DNA of 11,239 nt from Clostridia bacterium (GTDB lineage Bacteria > Bacillota > Clostridia > Oscillospirales > CAG-272): assembly GCA_017452215.1 (NCBI GenBank), contig JAFTMU010000108.1, positions 1 to 11,239 of the forward strand, given 5' to 3'. Shown here piece by piece: positions 1 through 6,694 of this stretch. Numbering within the stretch: the stretch's first letter is position 1; each line of letters opens with the position of its first letter. The notes beneath the pieces are model-generated. The model was not told the origin of the DNA, ran no database searches, and worked only from the letters and a program-made list of their open reading frames with translations. Position numbers and translations under genes: made by a program.

Positions 1-1339
1 AACCGTCGTCCTTAGCTGCCTTGTACAGAGTCTTGATGTAGTAAGCATCCATGGTGGAGTCGGGCAGATCGGACCATACTGCCATAACCTGAAGCATCAA
101 AGCGGAATAGTCGTCGCTGACGCACTTTTCGGGAAGCGCCCACAGGTGAGCGTGGTTGGTCTGGTAGTAAACCACAGATCTGTAGCCATCCTGACCGTCG
201 CTGTACTTAGCGATGGGAAGAATGCCGTAAGGAACCTCGTTATCGGGGTACAGCTGGTGACGAACGTCACTGAGCACGTAGCTGGTGAACATAACCATAC
301 CGGAGTTGAAGTTCTCACGTCTGGTACCGGAATCGCCTCTGGAGATCCAGGAGTTGTTCAGGGGCTTGTTGAACAGCTCGAACAGCTTGTTGTAAACCAA
401 TTCTGCTTCAGAGGTGTTGATGGTGCCGTCCAAGGAAGGATAGCCGCCAATGTTGCTTGCAATGCGCATATCGCAACCGAACCAATAGTAAACGGTATCG
501 GCAGAATAGCCGAAGTAACCCAACGTATCGCCCTTGGAGTAGTCCAAGTCTCCGTCGGAGGCGCTGACGTCGTTCCAGGTGATAGAAGCCATGTTCATCA
601 TAGCGTCAACGGTCCAAGTGCCAAGCTCAACCATCTTGTAAAGATCGGCATAGCCCTGGCCGTACTCTGCAATGTACTCATCCTGAAACTCTGCAAACAA
701 AGCGGTGTTGAACATGTTTGCGGGAGCGTTATCCAGAGTGGAGTCGTTCATTGCGCCGTTTACGTAGTAAAGGGTACCGCCCATATCCAACTGCTCGATA
801 GCGTTGGCGTCATATGCCTCGTGAGTGAGGTCAAAGCCCGTGGTGGTGATACGGTTCATATCTCTGAGGAAGCCGTTTGCTGCGCAAGAGGAAAGGTCGT
901 ATGCGCCCAGAACAGCAACCTCATACTTCTCGTTGTTTTCAAAGAAGCCCTTCATTTCATCAAAGGTGCTCTCCAAGGTAGACTCACGGTTAATAATGGT
1001 GCACTTGTAAGTGCTTTGGATTTTGTTGTTTCTGTCGTAAACAGCGTAAGACAACGCATCCTTATCGGGAGTATCGCTGAAGAAGTCGTCAACAACGAAC
1101 TGGGGATTGCACGCCGATCTACCCTTGGTATAGCCCTTGTAAACGTAGGGGCTGTCATTTACGGTCATTTCAATGACGGGAATGTCGTACAACTCCTTGG
1201 GAGGCTTTTCGTCTCCGCCGCCGCCTTCGGTAGTAGTGGTCTCACCGCCGTTCTCGGGTCCGCCGCCACAAGCAGCGAAGCAAGAAACGACCATGACCAT
1301 TGCCAACAGCAACAACATCAGTCTGATTGTTTTTTTCAT
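1..1339 (-). CDS. Extracellular solute-binding lipoprotein of an ABC transporter (family 1 type), 3' end cut by window edge
   Basis: This gene encodes a membrane-anchored substrate-capture protein, probably for a sugar or oligosaccharide. The 446 visible residues start at ATG 1339, which has an AAAGGAG ribosome site 8 bases upstream (1354-1348). A signal peptide with two Lys and a long Leu/Met/Val core ends in a lipobox, FAAC, with the lipid-bearing Cys at 24. A Gly/Thr/Glu linker follows to about residue 46. Family-like segments include LYYVNGAMN (about 190-198), VELGTWTVDAM (237-247) and the YGILPIAKY...Q..Y stretch (371-386), which I know from many clostridial solute-binding proteins. The frame is open to base 2, and the C-terminal lobe continues outside the window. 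The mature part contains several Cys residues (for example 77, 113, 152, 289, 406), more than usual for this family. Permease genes would be expected downstream, beyond the left edge. The ligand is unknown. A family assignment is firm; carbohydrate as ligand is inferred from the GH31 neighbours. Confidence 0.88.
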   Translation of the reverse strand, partial: MKKTIRLMLLLLAMVMVVSCFAACGGGPENGGETTTTEGGGGDEKPPKELYDIPVIEMTVNDSPYVYKGYTKGRSACNPQFVVDDFFSDTPDKDALSYAVYDRNNKIQSTYKCTIINRESTLESTFDEMKGFFENNEKYEVAVLGAYDLSSCAANGFLRDMNRITTTGFDLTHEAYDANAIEQLDMGGTLYYVNGAMNDSTLDNAPANMFNTALFAEFQDEYIAEYGQGYADLYKMVELGTWTVDAMMNMASITWNDVSASDGDLDYSKGDTLGYFGYSADTVYYWFGCDMRIASNIGGYPSLDGTINTSEAELVYNKLFELFNKPLNNSWISRGDSGTRRENFNSGMVMFTSYVLSDVRHQLYPDNEVPYGILPIAKYSDGQDGYRSVVYYQTNHAHLWALPEKCVSDDYSALMLQVMAVWSDLPDSTMDAYYIKTLYKAAKDDG

Positions 1340-1364
1340 GTTTTTCTCTCCTTTATTGGTATTG

Positions 1365-1415
1365 GAGCAACGGCAAGCCGCCGCTCTTCCATGATGCCAA
1401 GCCTATCTCGGCATC
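1365..1415 (-). promoter_or_regulatory. Structured 5' leader of the solute-binding protein gene: two stem-loops
   Basis: The transcript from the promoter at 1430-1458 should carry a leader of about 80 bases before ATG 1339. It contains two inverted repeats. The first is GATGCC/GGCATC (1415-1410 with 1398-1393, 11-base loop). The second is GAGCGGCGG-CUUG-CCGUUGCUC (1386-1365), in which two G.U pairs complete a 9-bp stem closed by a CUUG tetraloop. The second stem ends about 10 bases upstream of the AAAGGAG site. These could stabilise the mRNA or modulate translation. I do not recognise a known riboswitch, and no U-tract follows, so it is not an intrinsic terminator. Confidence 0.5.
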
Positions 1416-1429
1416 TTATGGTCTATTAC

Positions 1430-1458
1430 ATTATACCTCAACTGCCTTGTTTTGTCAA
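1430..1458 (-). promoter_or_regulatory. Consensus sigma-A promoter for the solute-binding protein gene
   Basis: On the minus strand a perfect TTGACA (1458-1453) is followed by a 17-base spacer and a perfect TATAAT (1435-1430). Transcription would start near 1423, giving a leader of about 84 bases to the ATG at 1339. A six-of-six match in both hexamers with ideal spacing implies a strong promoter, so the solute-binding protein can be expressed independently of the upstream GH31 operon. Any control probably comes from a repressor at a nearby dyad or from the leader hairpins. Confidence 0.85.
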
Positions 1459-1471
1459 TCTTGTATTTTTC

Positions 1472-1489
1472 ACAAAAAGCTCTTTTTGT
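1472..1489. promoter_or_regulatory. Inverted repeat just upstream of the -35 box, possible operator
   Basis: ACAAAAAG and CTTTTTGT form a perfect 8-bp dyad with a 2-base centre (1472-1479, 1482-1489). It ends 13 bases upstream of the -35 hexamer of the solute-binding protein promoter. Position and symmetry fit an activator or regulator site. However, the arms are A/T runs in an AT-rich stretch and could arise by chance. No regulator gene is visible in the window. Confidence 0.25.
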
Positions 1490-1642
1490 TTTTGTGCATT
1501 TTGACATCGCCCTTTTTCGTCATAAAGAGGACAAAAACAAAACGTTCAGAAAAGGTACAACATAGGCAGTGTTTCATATGCTTTAATTAAAGACAACAAC
1601 CAAAATTCCGTCTGTTTGTAAACAAATAGGCTTGCACCAACC
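1490..1642. other. AT-rich non-coding stretch, nothing recognised
   Basis: This stretch lies between the dyad at 1472-1489 and the palindromic repeat. I see no start codon with a ribosome site, no RNA gene and no good promoter on either strand. A short inverted repeat (TTTGT/ACAAA, 1615-1626) is the only symmetry noted, and it is weak. Together with the promoter region, the repeat and the stem-loop after the GH31 gene, it makes up the 617-base gap 1340-1956. Confidence 0.6.
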
Positions 1643-1807
1643 AAGGCTCCCTTGTGTAGAAGTGAAGGCGCAAGCGCCACGAGTTTGCCTACGGCAACTC
1701 GGAGCTGTCGCAAAGCGACTGAGGGATTGTTTTGAGCGAAAATCTAACCTTTTACAATCCCTCCGTCACGCTAATGCGTGCCACCTCCCTTTACACAAGG
1801 GAGGCTT
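1643..1807. repeat. Palindromic intergenic repeat, MITE-like, with imperfect terminal inverted repeats
   Basis: The element is about 165 bases and organised as a large imperfect palindrome. Terminal repeats AAGGCTCCCTTGTGTA (1643-1658) and TACACAAGGGAGGCTT (1792-1807) match at 15 of 16 positions. A central pair GAGGGATTGT / ACAATCCCTC (1721-1730, 1754-1763) encloses a 23-base loop. Smaller hairpins sit between: GGCGC/GCGCC (1667-1678), a 9-bp stem with one bulge (1680-1701), GTCGC/GCGAC (1707-1719) and CACGC/GCGTG (1767-1780). From memory, similar elements with CTCCCTTGTGTAAAGGGAG ends and an inner GAGGGATTGT pair are dispersed in Oscillospiraceae-type genomes. The left arm carries two extra hairpins (about 1659-1701) with no counterpart in the right arm. 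No clear target-site duplication is visible and it encodes no protein, so if it is mobile it would need a transposase in trans. Confidence 0.7.
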
Positions 1808-1811
1808 TTTA
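1784..1811 (+). terminator. Terminator-like hairpin in the right arm of the palindromic repeat
   Basis: CCTCCCTT (1784-1791) and AAGGGAGG (1797-1804) form a perfect 8-bp stem with a 5-base loop, followed on the plus strand by CTTTTTA. This is a textbook intrinsic terminator shape for plus-strand transcription. No plus-strand gene precedes it, so it may only block antisense transcripts or be a by-product of the repeat's symmetry. It would not stop minus-strand transcription, because there the T-run is upstream of the stem. Confidence 0.45.
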
Positions 1812-1915
1812 TACCTTTCGAAAGGCAAGTAAACAGGCTTTTGATATTTAGATGTTAAAAGTGCCTTTGCATTACTTTTAGTAAAATATTGCTGTCTTTA
1901 ATCAAGTCAGTACTT

Positions 1916-1948
1916 CCTCTGCCCAATGGGAATCCCTTTGGGCAGAGG
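1916..1948 (-). terminator. Strong stem-loop after the third GH31 gene, probable transcript 3' end
   Basis: The stem starts 9 bases after the TGA stop at 1959-1957. CCTCTGCCCAA (1916-1926) pairs perfectly with TTGGGCAGAGG (1938-1948). After one mismatch, GGG/CCC adds three pairs around an AAT loop. On the minus strand it is followed by AAGTACTGACTT, with no U-tract, so a classical intrinsic terminator is not supported. It may protect the mRNA 3' end or cause inefficient termination of the GH31 operon. Its position directly after the last cistron supports this as the operon end. Confidence 0.5.
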
Positions 1949-1956
1949 CTTTGGGA

Positions 1957-4680
1957 TCAATCGGGAATCTCGATAGTGTTAAGGTAATCAAAGATCTCAC
2001 GAATGCCGTCGATCAGATTTGCGGCAGTCTTGGAGGAGCTCTTTACGTTGTAGTATACGGGGATCTCCGTCATGGAAATATCCTTAACGGTGATGGTCTT
2101 GCCCGCAGCGCCTACCTTGATGGTCTCGCCCGTGTTCAGATCCATCCATTCACCCTCGGGCAAATAGACCTTTCTGTTATCCTTTCCTGCAAGCTCGGGG
2201 GCTACGAGGAAGGCGTCACCGAACATATATTGATTGTTGAGACCGTAAACGTTCTTGTCGCCCTGATAGTTAATGATCATATGACGAACCACGGGAACAC
2301 CGCTCGTAGAAGCGATGGCAGTATACTCGTCAATGTAAGGCGTCAGATACTCGTGCAGCTTGACGTATGCACGGTAAGCATCGGTCACGTAAGCGTAATC
2401 GGCATTTTCCTTTGCGAAGTCATACGCCTGTCTCACGCTGCCTGCCGTCTCCATGGAAACGGTGAATGCGCCAAATTCCAGCGCACGCAGGAATACCACT
2501 GCTTCCTTATCGATGTCGTCAACAACACCGTTCTTGCTTTCGTAGTATGCGCTGCCGCCCAATTCAAGGCTCATCAGCGGCACACCCGAAAGACCTGCGG
2601 AAAGCAAAGCGCAAAGCTGACGGTTCAAGCGGTTCAGATAACGGGTCTGGTCGCCGCCCCAAACGTAGGAAGCGTTTTGAATGCCGATACCGCCGCCGCT
2701 GATATACAGCATACCGCCGTCTGCCTTGTTCTCCACTGCCTTATAGAGCAGATTTGCAAAATAGGTAGGATACCAGTGGTGAGAGCCCTGGGTTGCTCTG
2801 CCGTCGTCGTAGACCAGCTGACCGATGGTGTCTATCATCAATTCGCCAAGGTCGACCTTGACACCGTCCACACCGATCTCATCCACCAATTGCTCCCAAT
2901 ACTCGCCAAAGAACCACTCTACCGCTGCCTCGTCGGTCAGATCCATATAGGAGCGTCTGGTGCCCTTAACGTCGGGATCCTTGGGAAGCGCCTCGTAGTT
3001 GGGAAGGAACTGTACTGCGGTGGGGCTCAGCTTTCCTCTGCTCTCATCCCATTCAAAATAGGTAAGATATGCGTCCTGCTTGTCGCCGTTATCGTCGGGG
3101 AAATCACCCACGTGGACGTAGCAGATTACTTTCTTGCCAAGGCTGTGTACGTAGTCGCAAAGCATCTTCAATTGCTCCTGCGTTTCTCGGTTGTAGACCT
3201 TCCAGCCCTCAAGAATGATGCCGTTCCACTCCAAAGCGTAGGCTTCCATCATCTTCAAGGTTTCCTGAATGCCATCGATGGAGGAAAACTCCTCTTTGCG
3301 GCAGACCAGCATTCCGTAGGTCCAGTCCTCAGGTTGATCCACGTAACCGCTGACAAAGGCGTAAGCGTTGAGCGCCTCGGCAACCTTGTCGGTAGCAAAT
3401 ACGTAGCAATCCACCACACCGACAGCGTCGGTCATATCGATTCTGAGCACGTTTGCATCCGCCTTGCCGATGTCGGCAACCATGTGCTCGTAGCGGTTCA
3501 CGAACACACCTGCGCCCGTGGAGCTGGTAAAGAGGGGAATGGCAACGTTAGAGCCGTTAGCGCTATCCCAGCAAGCCTTCGTGTAAATATCAAGCACACT
3601 GCCTCTTTGGTTTGCCTTATTGAAGCGTGTACCCGTACCGAAGATCTCCTCGCCCTCGGTCAATTCCACGCTCACACCGATCACCCAGTCCAGCATTTCA
3701 TCTCTTGCGTGATCAATATCAACGATTCTCTTGGTCAGCTTTCCGCTCTTGGAGTAGAAGGAGATCGCAAAATCCTTAGTCTCCAATACAGCGTAGCTGC
3801 CATCTGCAGCGCTCACCTTAACGTTGTCCCCATCCTTGGAATAGGTCAGATCCTCTGCACGGGTCATTGCCGTTTGTTCAAGGTCGGTATCCAACAATTG
3901 AGAAGCGCCTGCCAGATCGTCATAGGGAGCGGAATAATACAGCTTTGTCTGCACTCTCCATGCGCCATTGCCCGCATAACTCAGGCGAGCGAACACCTCG
4001 TTCTCGGAGCCGTAGTTGAGGGAGAAGTTCAGATAATTCTTTTCCTGTCTGTTTACGGTAACGCCCTGATCGTTCTCCTCGGCGTCAATTCTGTAAACGT
4101 ATTCAAAATTCTTTTCGATAGCAAAGATCTGCTTTTCTGCATCTCTGTAAAACACACGGAACAGAAGATTGTCAACAGCAGACTTTACTGCCTCTCTCGA
4201 GCCGCCGACGACGATCAGATCATCACCAACGACCTTGATAACGTAATCGCTCTTACCGATCTTGTAGTCTTCGGCAAGCTTTTCACCCTCTTCTCTGCCC
4301 ACGGTGCCCTTGATACCGATGATGATCTCGGGCTGCGTCAGCTGCGTAGCAGAGGAATCAATGATGGGGATCTGTGCGCCGGTAGTATTCAAGATCACAT
4401 CCGCAAGCTCCATACAGGTGGATTTGACCAGGTTCATGGTTGCTTCCGAGCGTGCGATCGAATAGGTAGAAATGTTCTTTGTAGCCAGATAGAGATATTT
4501 CATCTCCTCCGAGGTCACGTAATTCTTCTTTTCCTCGGGTTTATCATTGTTGTCACCGTTACCGTCGGTGGTAGTCCCTGCATCGGGAGTCTCACCGCCG
4601 CCACAAGCGATCATTACGGGAAGGACCATCATGAGCGCCAACAACAATGCCAAAAGTCTCAAAAATGATTTCGCTTTCAT
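1957..4680 (-). CDS. Surface lipoprotein, glycoside hydrolase family 31, with N-terminal GH20b/GH67N-like domain; substrate-site residues altered
   Basis: This is a 907-residue GH31-fold enzyme expected on the outer membrane face. The signal peptide ends in lipobox MIAC (Cys26), and a Gly/Thr/Asp linker runs to about 50. Residues 60-195 resemble the alpha/beta accessory domain of GH20/GH67 enzymes. About 215-440 is the GH31 N-terminal beta-sandwich (GTGTRFNKANQRG, 348-360), 450-795 the catalytic barrel, and 795-880 the C-terminal beta-domain (YMFGDAFLVAP, VYLPEGEW). Asp610 (VDGVKVD) is the predicted nucleophile and Asp677 (YVWGGDQ) the acid/base. Their 67-residue spacing matches E. coli YicI (416/482). 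Unusually, the conserved Arg 16 residues before the acid/base is Ser661, and the conserved active-site His is Ala746; both upstream paralogues keep Arg and His. The enzyme may have a different substrate or a binding role. It lacks the insertion found in the paralogues and ends in a conserved 25-residue tail. The ribosome site is weak (AGAAAGAGAG). The gene contains no TTA, CTA or TCA codons. Confidence 0.88.
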   Translation of the reverse strand: MKAKSFLRLLALLLALMMVLPVMIACGGGETPDAGTTTDGNGDNNDKPEEKKNYVTSEEMKYLYLATKNISTYSIARSEATMNLVKSTCMELADVILNTTGAQIPIIDSSATQLTQPEIIIGIKGTVGREEGEKLAEDYKIGKSDYVIKVVGDDLIVVGGSREAVKSAVDNLLFRVFYRDAEKQIFAIEKNFEYVYRIDAEENDQGVTVNRQEKNYLNFSLNYGSENEVFARLSYAGNGAWRVQTKLYYSAPYDDLAGASQLLDTDLEQTAMTRAEDLTYSKDGDNVKVSAADGSYAVLETKDFAISFYSKSGKLTKRIVDIDHARDEMLDWVIGVSVELTEGEEIFGTGTRFNKANQRGSVLDIYTKACWDSANGSNVAIPLFTSSTGAGVFVNRYEHMVADIGKADANVLRIDMTDAVGVVDCYVFATDKVAEALNAYAFVSGYVDQPEDWTYGMLVCRKEEFSSIDGIQETLKMMEAYALEWNGIILEGWKVYNRETQEQLKMLCDYVHSLGKKVICYVHVGDFPDDNGDKQDAYLTYFEWDESRGKLSPTAVQFLPNYEALPKDPDVKGTRRSYMDLTDEAAVEWFFGEYWEQLVDEIGVDGVKVDLGELMIDTIGQLVYDDGRATQGSHHWYPTYFANLLYKAVENKADGGMLYISGGGIGIQNASYVWGGDQTRYLNRLNRQLCALLSAGLSGVPLMSLELGGSAYYESKNGVVDDIDKEAVVFLRALEFGAFTVSMETAGSVRQAYDFAKENADYAYVTDAYRAYVKLHEYLTPYIDEYTAIASTSGVPVVRHMIINYQGDKNVYGLNNQYMFGDAFLVAPELAGKDNRKVYLPEGEWMDLNTGETIKVGAAGKTITVKDISMTEIPVYYNVKSSSKTAANLIDGIREIFDYLNTIEIPD

Positions 4681-4724
4681 TTTTCGTCTCTCTTTCTTAT
4701 TGATTTGGTTGTTAGGAGCGGAGG

Positions 4725-4762
4725 CAGGGGATCTTTTCCGATCCCCTGTGCACGCTCACAGG
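4725..4762 (-). promoter_or_regulatory. Two overlapping, mutually exclusive hairpins in the gap between the LRR gene and the third GH31 gene
   Basis: In the minus-strand transcript, CCUGUG-AGCGUG-CACAGG (4762-4745) can form a 6-bp stem. CAGGGGAUC-GGAAAA-GAUCCCCUG (4748-4725) can form a stronger 9-bp stem. They share the CAGG at 4748-4745, so only one can form fully at a time. The stronger hairpin begins about 30 bases after the LRR stop. No U-tract follows, so it is not a standard terminator. It may be an mRNA stability or processing element setting the ratio of the two proteins. The alternative pairing resembles an attenuator layout, but no leader peptide or ligand site is visible. Confidence 0.4.
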
Positions 4763-4777
4763 ATGACGGTCGTAAAA

Positions 4778-6589
4778 TCACTTTTTGTTCTGCTCTGCCC
4801 ACTCAGCCTCAAACTGCTTCAATTCGTCAACGATCTCGTCGTAGTTGGGGAGAGCGGGAGTGTTCGCAGGAATCTTATCAACAATGAGTTTGGTAAGATG
4901 TGCGTTCAGCTCGCCGTAAAGCTCCAGCTTGGAAAGCTTGCCGCTCAGACCGTTAACGGTTGCCAGCTTGGAGCAAGCGAAGAATGCGCTGTCCTCGATC
5001 TCCTCAACGTTCTGGTTGAGAGTGACAGTAGCCAGAGCGGTGCAGGAATTGAAGGCGTCATTCTGGATCTCAACCACCTTGGAAAGATCGATGGTCTTGA
5101 GTGCATAGCATCTGTTGAAGGTATATGCGCCCAGAACGGTCAGGTCGCCAAGGTCAACGTTTTCCAAAGCTCTGCAATCCTCAAATGCACGGTAGCCTGT
5201 CTCCTTGACCTTGTTCAGATCTACGGTCTTGAGCTTTGCGCACTTTGCAAAGGTGTTGGTCTTGATCTCGGTCACGCCGTCGGGAATGGTGATCTCGGTA
5301 ATGCCGGTGTTGTAGAATGCGTACATACCGATCTCCTTAAGACCTGCGGGGAACTTCACGGTAGCCAGCGCCTCGCAATCCTTGAATGCGTAATCGGCGA
5401 TCTTGGTCAAGCCCTTGATGTCAGCGCTTGCAAGCTTGGAGCCCTGGAATGCGCTGTCACCGATCTCAACAAGGCTTGCGGGGAATGCAAAGGTGGTAAT
5501 AGCGGTGTTTCTGAATGCCTCCATACCAACGGAGGTGATGTTTGCTGCGACCTTAACGTCGTCAAGCTTTACGCAGCCGTAGAAGGTTCTCTTGGGGATC
5601 ACGGTCAAGCCGGAAATATCAGCGCTTTCCAAAGCGGTGCAGCCCTTGAAGAGCTCGTTTGCAACGGTCTTAACGGTAGAGGGAAGAACGACGGATTTGA
5701 GTGCGGTACAGCCGCTGAATGCGCCCTCCTCGATGGTTTCGATCTTACCGAGGGAAACACTCTCCAAAGCGGTGCAGTTCTTGAATGCGTTCTCGGGCAG
5801 GGTCTTTACCTTGTCGGGAACGGTCACGCTCTTGAGAGACGTGCAGCCAAAGAAGATGTCCTTGCCGAGGGTCTCAACGTTTGCAGGGATGGTAATGCTC
5901 TCCAAGGAGTGGCAATCAAAGAATGCAAGCTCACCGATGGACTTCAGACCTGCAGGAAGCTTTACCTCCTTCAGGGAATCACAGCCGTAGAAGGCGCTGC
6001 TGCCGATAGAAACCACGGTGTCGGGAATGGTGATGCTTTCCAACGTGTCACAGTCCTTGTAAAGGCCCGAGGAGATCTCGGTCATACCCTTACCCATAGT
6101 CAGATCCTCCAGAAGGGGGAATGCAGCCAAAGAGAACGCACCAACGTCACCGACACCGTCAGCAATGGTGATCTTGGTCACAGGGCAGTTCTTAAAGGGA
6201 TCCACGCCAAAGGAGAGGATCTTGGATTTCAGAATGATCTGCTCAAGAGAAACGCAGTTTGCGAAGCAATTGTCGCCAAAGTCCACGAGGGTGGTGGGAA
6301 GCACCAGTTTTTTGAGGTTGATGCAACCCTCAAAGGCGCTTGCCTCGATGTGGGTTACGCCCTCGGGAATTTCCAAGGTCTTGATCTCCAGATTATCCTT
6401 ATACTTTTCCTTGTTGATGTAGGTAAATCTACCTCTCTTTTCGGTCTCGATCCCTTCAAATGCGGGGGCATCGGTCTCTGTGGTGTCCTGCTCCGAGTTT
6501 CCGCCGTCACCCGTCTCGCCGTTTTGGCAGGCAGACATGGTGATCACCAAGCTCAAAAGAAGAAGCATAGCGATGAGTAATTTTTTCAT
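4778..6589 (-). CDS. BspA-like leucine-rich-repeat surface lipoprotein
   Basis: This 603-residue protein is predicted to be exported and lipid-anchored. The signal peptide ends in lipobox MSAC (Cys21), followed by an acidic Gly/Thr linker to about 42. From residue 67 to about 545 I count roughly 21 repeats of 22-23 residues with the pattern LxxVxIPxxVxxIGxxAFxxCxx, the LRR_5 (BspA/TpLRR) type. Repeats 3-5 are the most diverged; several repeats are one residue short. The last 60 or so residues leave the repeat pattern and end in a charged helix rich in Glu and Lys. No enzyme motif is seen. BspA-type proteins bind host proteins, glycans or other cells, so an adhesion or scaffold role near the GH31 enzymes is plausible but inferred. 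The ATG has a GGAGG site 9 bases upstream (6603-6599). It lies 105 bases after one GH31 gene and 97 before the next. No TTA, CTA or TCA codons occur from residue 4 onward. Confidence 0.9.
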   Translation of the reverse strand: MKKLLIAMLLLLSLVITMSACQNGETGDGGNSEQDTTETDAPAFEGIETEKRGRFTYINKEKYKDNLEIKTLEIPEGVTHIEASAFEGCINLKKLVLPTTLVDFGDNCFANCVSLEQIILKSKILSFGVDPFKNCPVTKITIADGVGDVGAFSLAAFPLLEDLTMGKGMTEISSGLYKDCDTLESITIPDTVVSIGSSAFYGCDSLKEVKLPAGLKSIGELAFFDCHSLESITIPANVETLGKDIFFGCTSLKSVTVPDKVKTLPENAFKNCTALESVSLGKIETIEEGAFSGCTALKSVVLPSTVKTVANELFKGCTALESADISGLTVIPKRTFYGCVKLDDVKVAANITSVGMEAFRNTAITTFAFPASLVEIGDSAFQGSKLASADIKGLTKIADYAFKDCEALATVKFPAGLKEIGMYAFYNTGITEITIPDGVTEIKTNTFAKCAKLKTVDLNKVKETGYRAFEDCRALENVDLGDLTVLGAYTFNRCYALKTIDLSKVVEIQNDAFNSCTALATVTLNQNVEEIEDSAFFACSKLATVNGLSGKLSKLELYGELNAHLTKLIVDKIPANTPALPNYDEIVDELKQFEAEWAEQNKK

Positions 6590-6694
6590 GATTTTGTTCC
6601 TCCGTTTGTATTTTCAAAAGTTTTACCTTTGTAAGGTCGTTGAATTGCAGAAGCCTTGCTTCCGTGGGTTGTGATGTACTCCCACCGTCCCCCG

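Noticed and set aside
1500..1527. TTGACA at 1500-1505 as a plus-strand promoter
   Set aside because: The best -10 at suitable spacing (TAAAGA) matches only 3 of 6 positions and no plus-strand gene follows.
1814..1825. Perfect 12-base palindrome CCTTTCGAAAGG beside the repeat element
   Set aside because: It is short, has no neighbouring promoter or gene and does not extend further; no role can be supported.
1951..4668. Plus-strand open frame of about 905 codons antisense to the third GH31 gene
   Set aside because: It is codon-aligned with the real gene and follows from the absence of TTA/CTA/TCA codons. Its product has no family features, no ribosome site and begins with TTG. The same explains the long plus-strand frames at 146-1504, 4547-6580, 6962-8095, 8165-9133 and 9676-10512.
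4778..6589. Periodic near-repeats (about 66-69 bases) that might suggest a CRISPR or tandem-repeat array
   Set aside because: The period is that of the 22-23-residue leucine-rich repeats in an intact reading frame; repeats are diverged and there are no unique spacers.
6590..6694. Small stem-loops between the GH31 gene and the LRR gene (GAAGC/GCTTC at 6650-6662, ACCTT/AAGGT at 6625-6637)
   Set aside because: The stems are only 5 bp, without a U-tract or promoter motif, so neither a terminator nor a regulatory element can be claimed.
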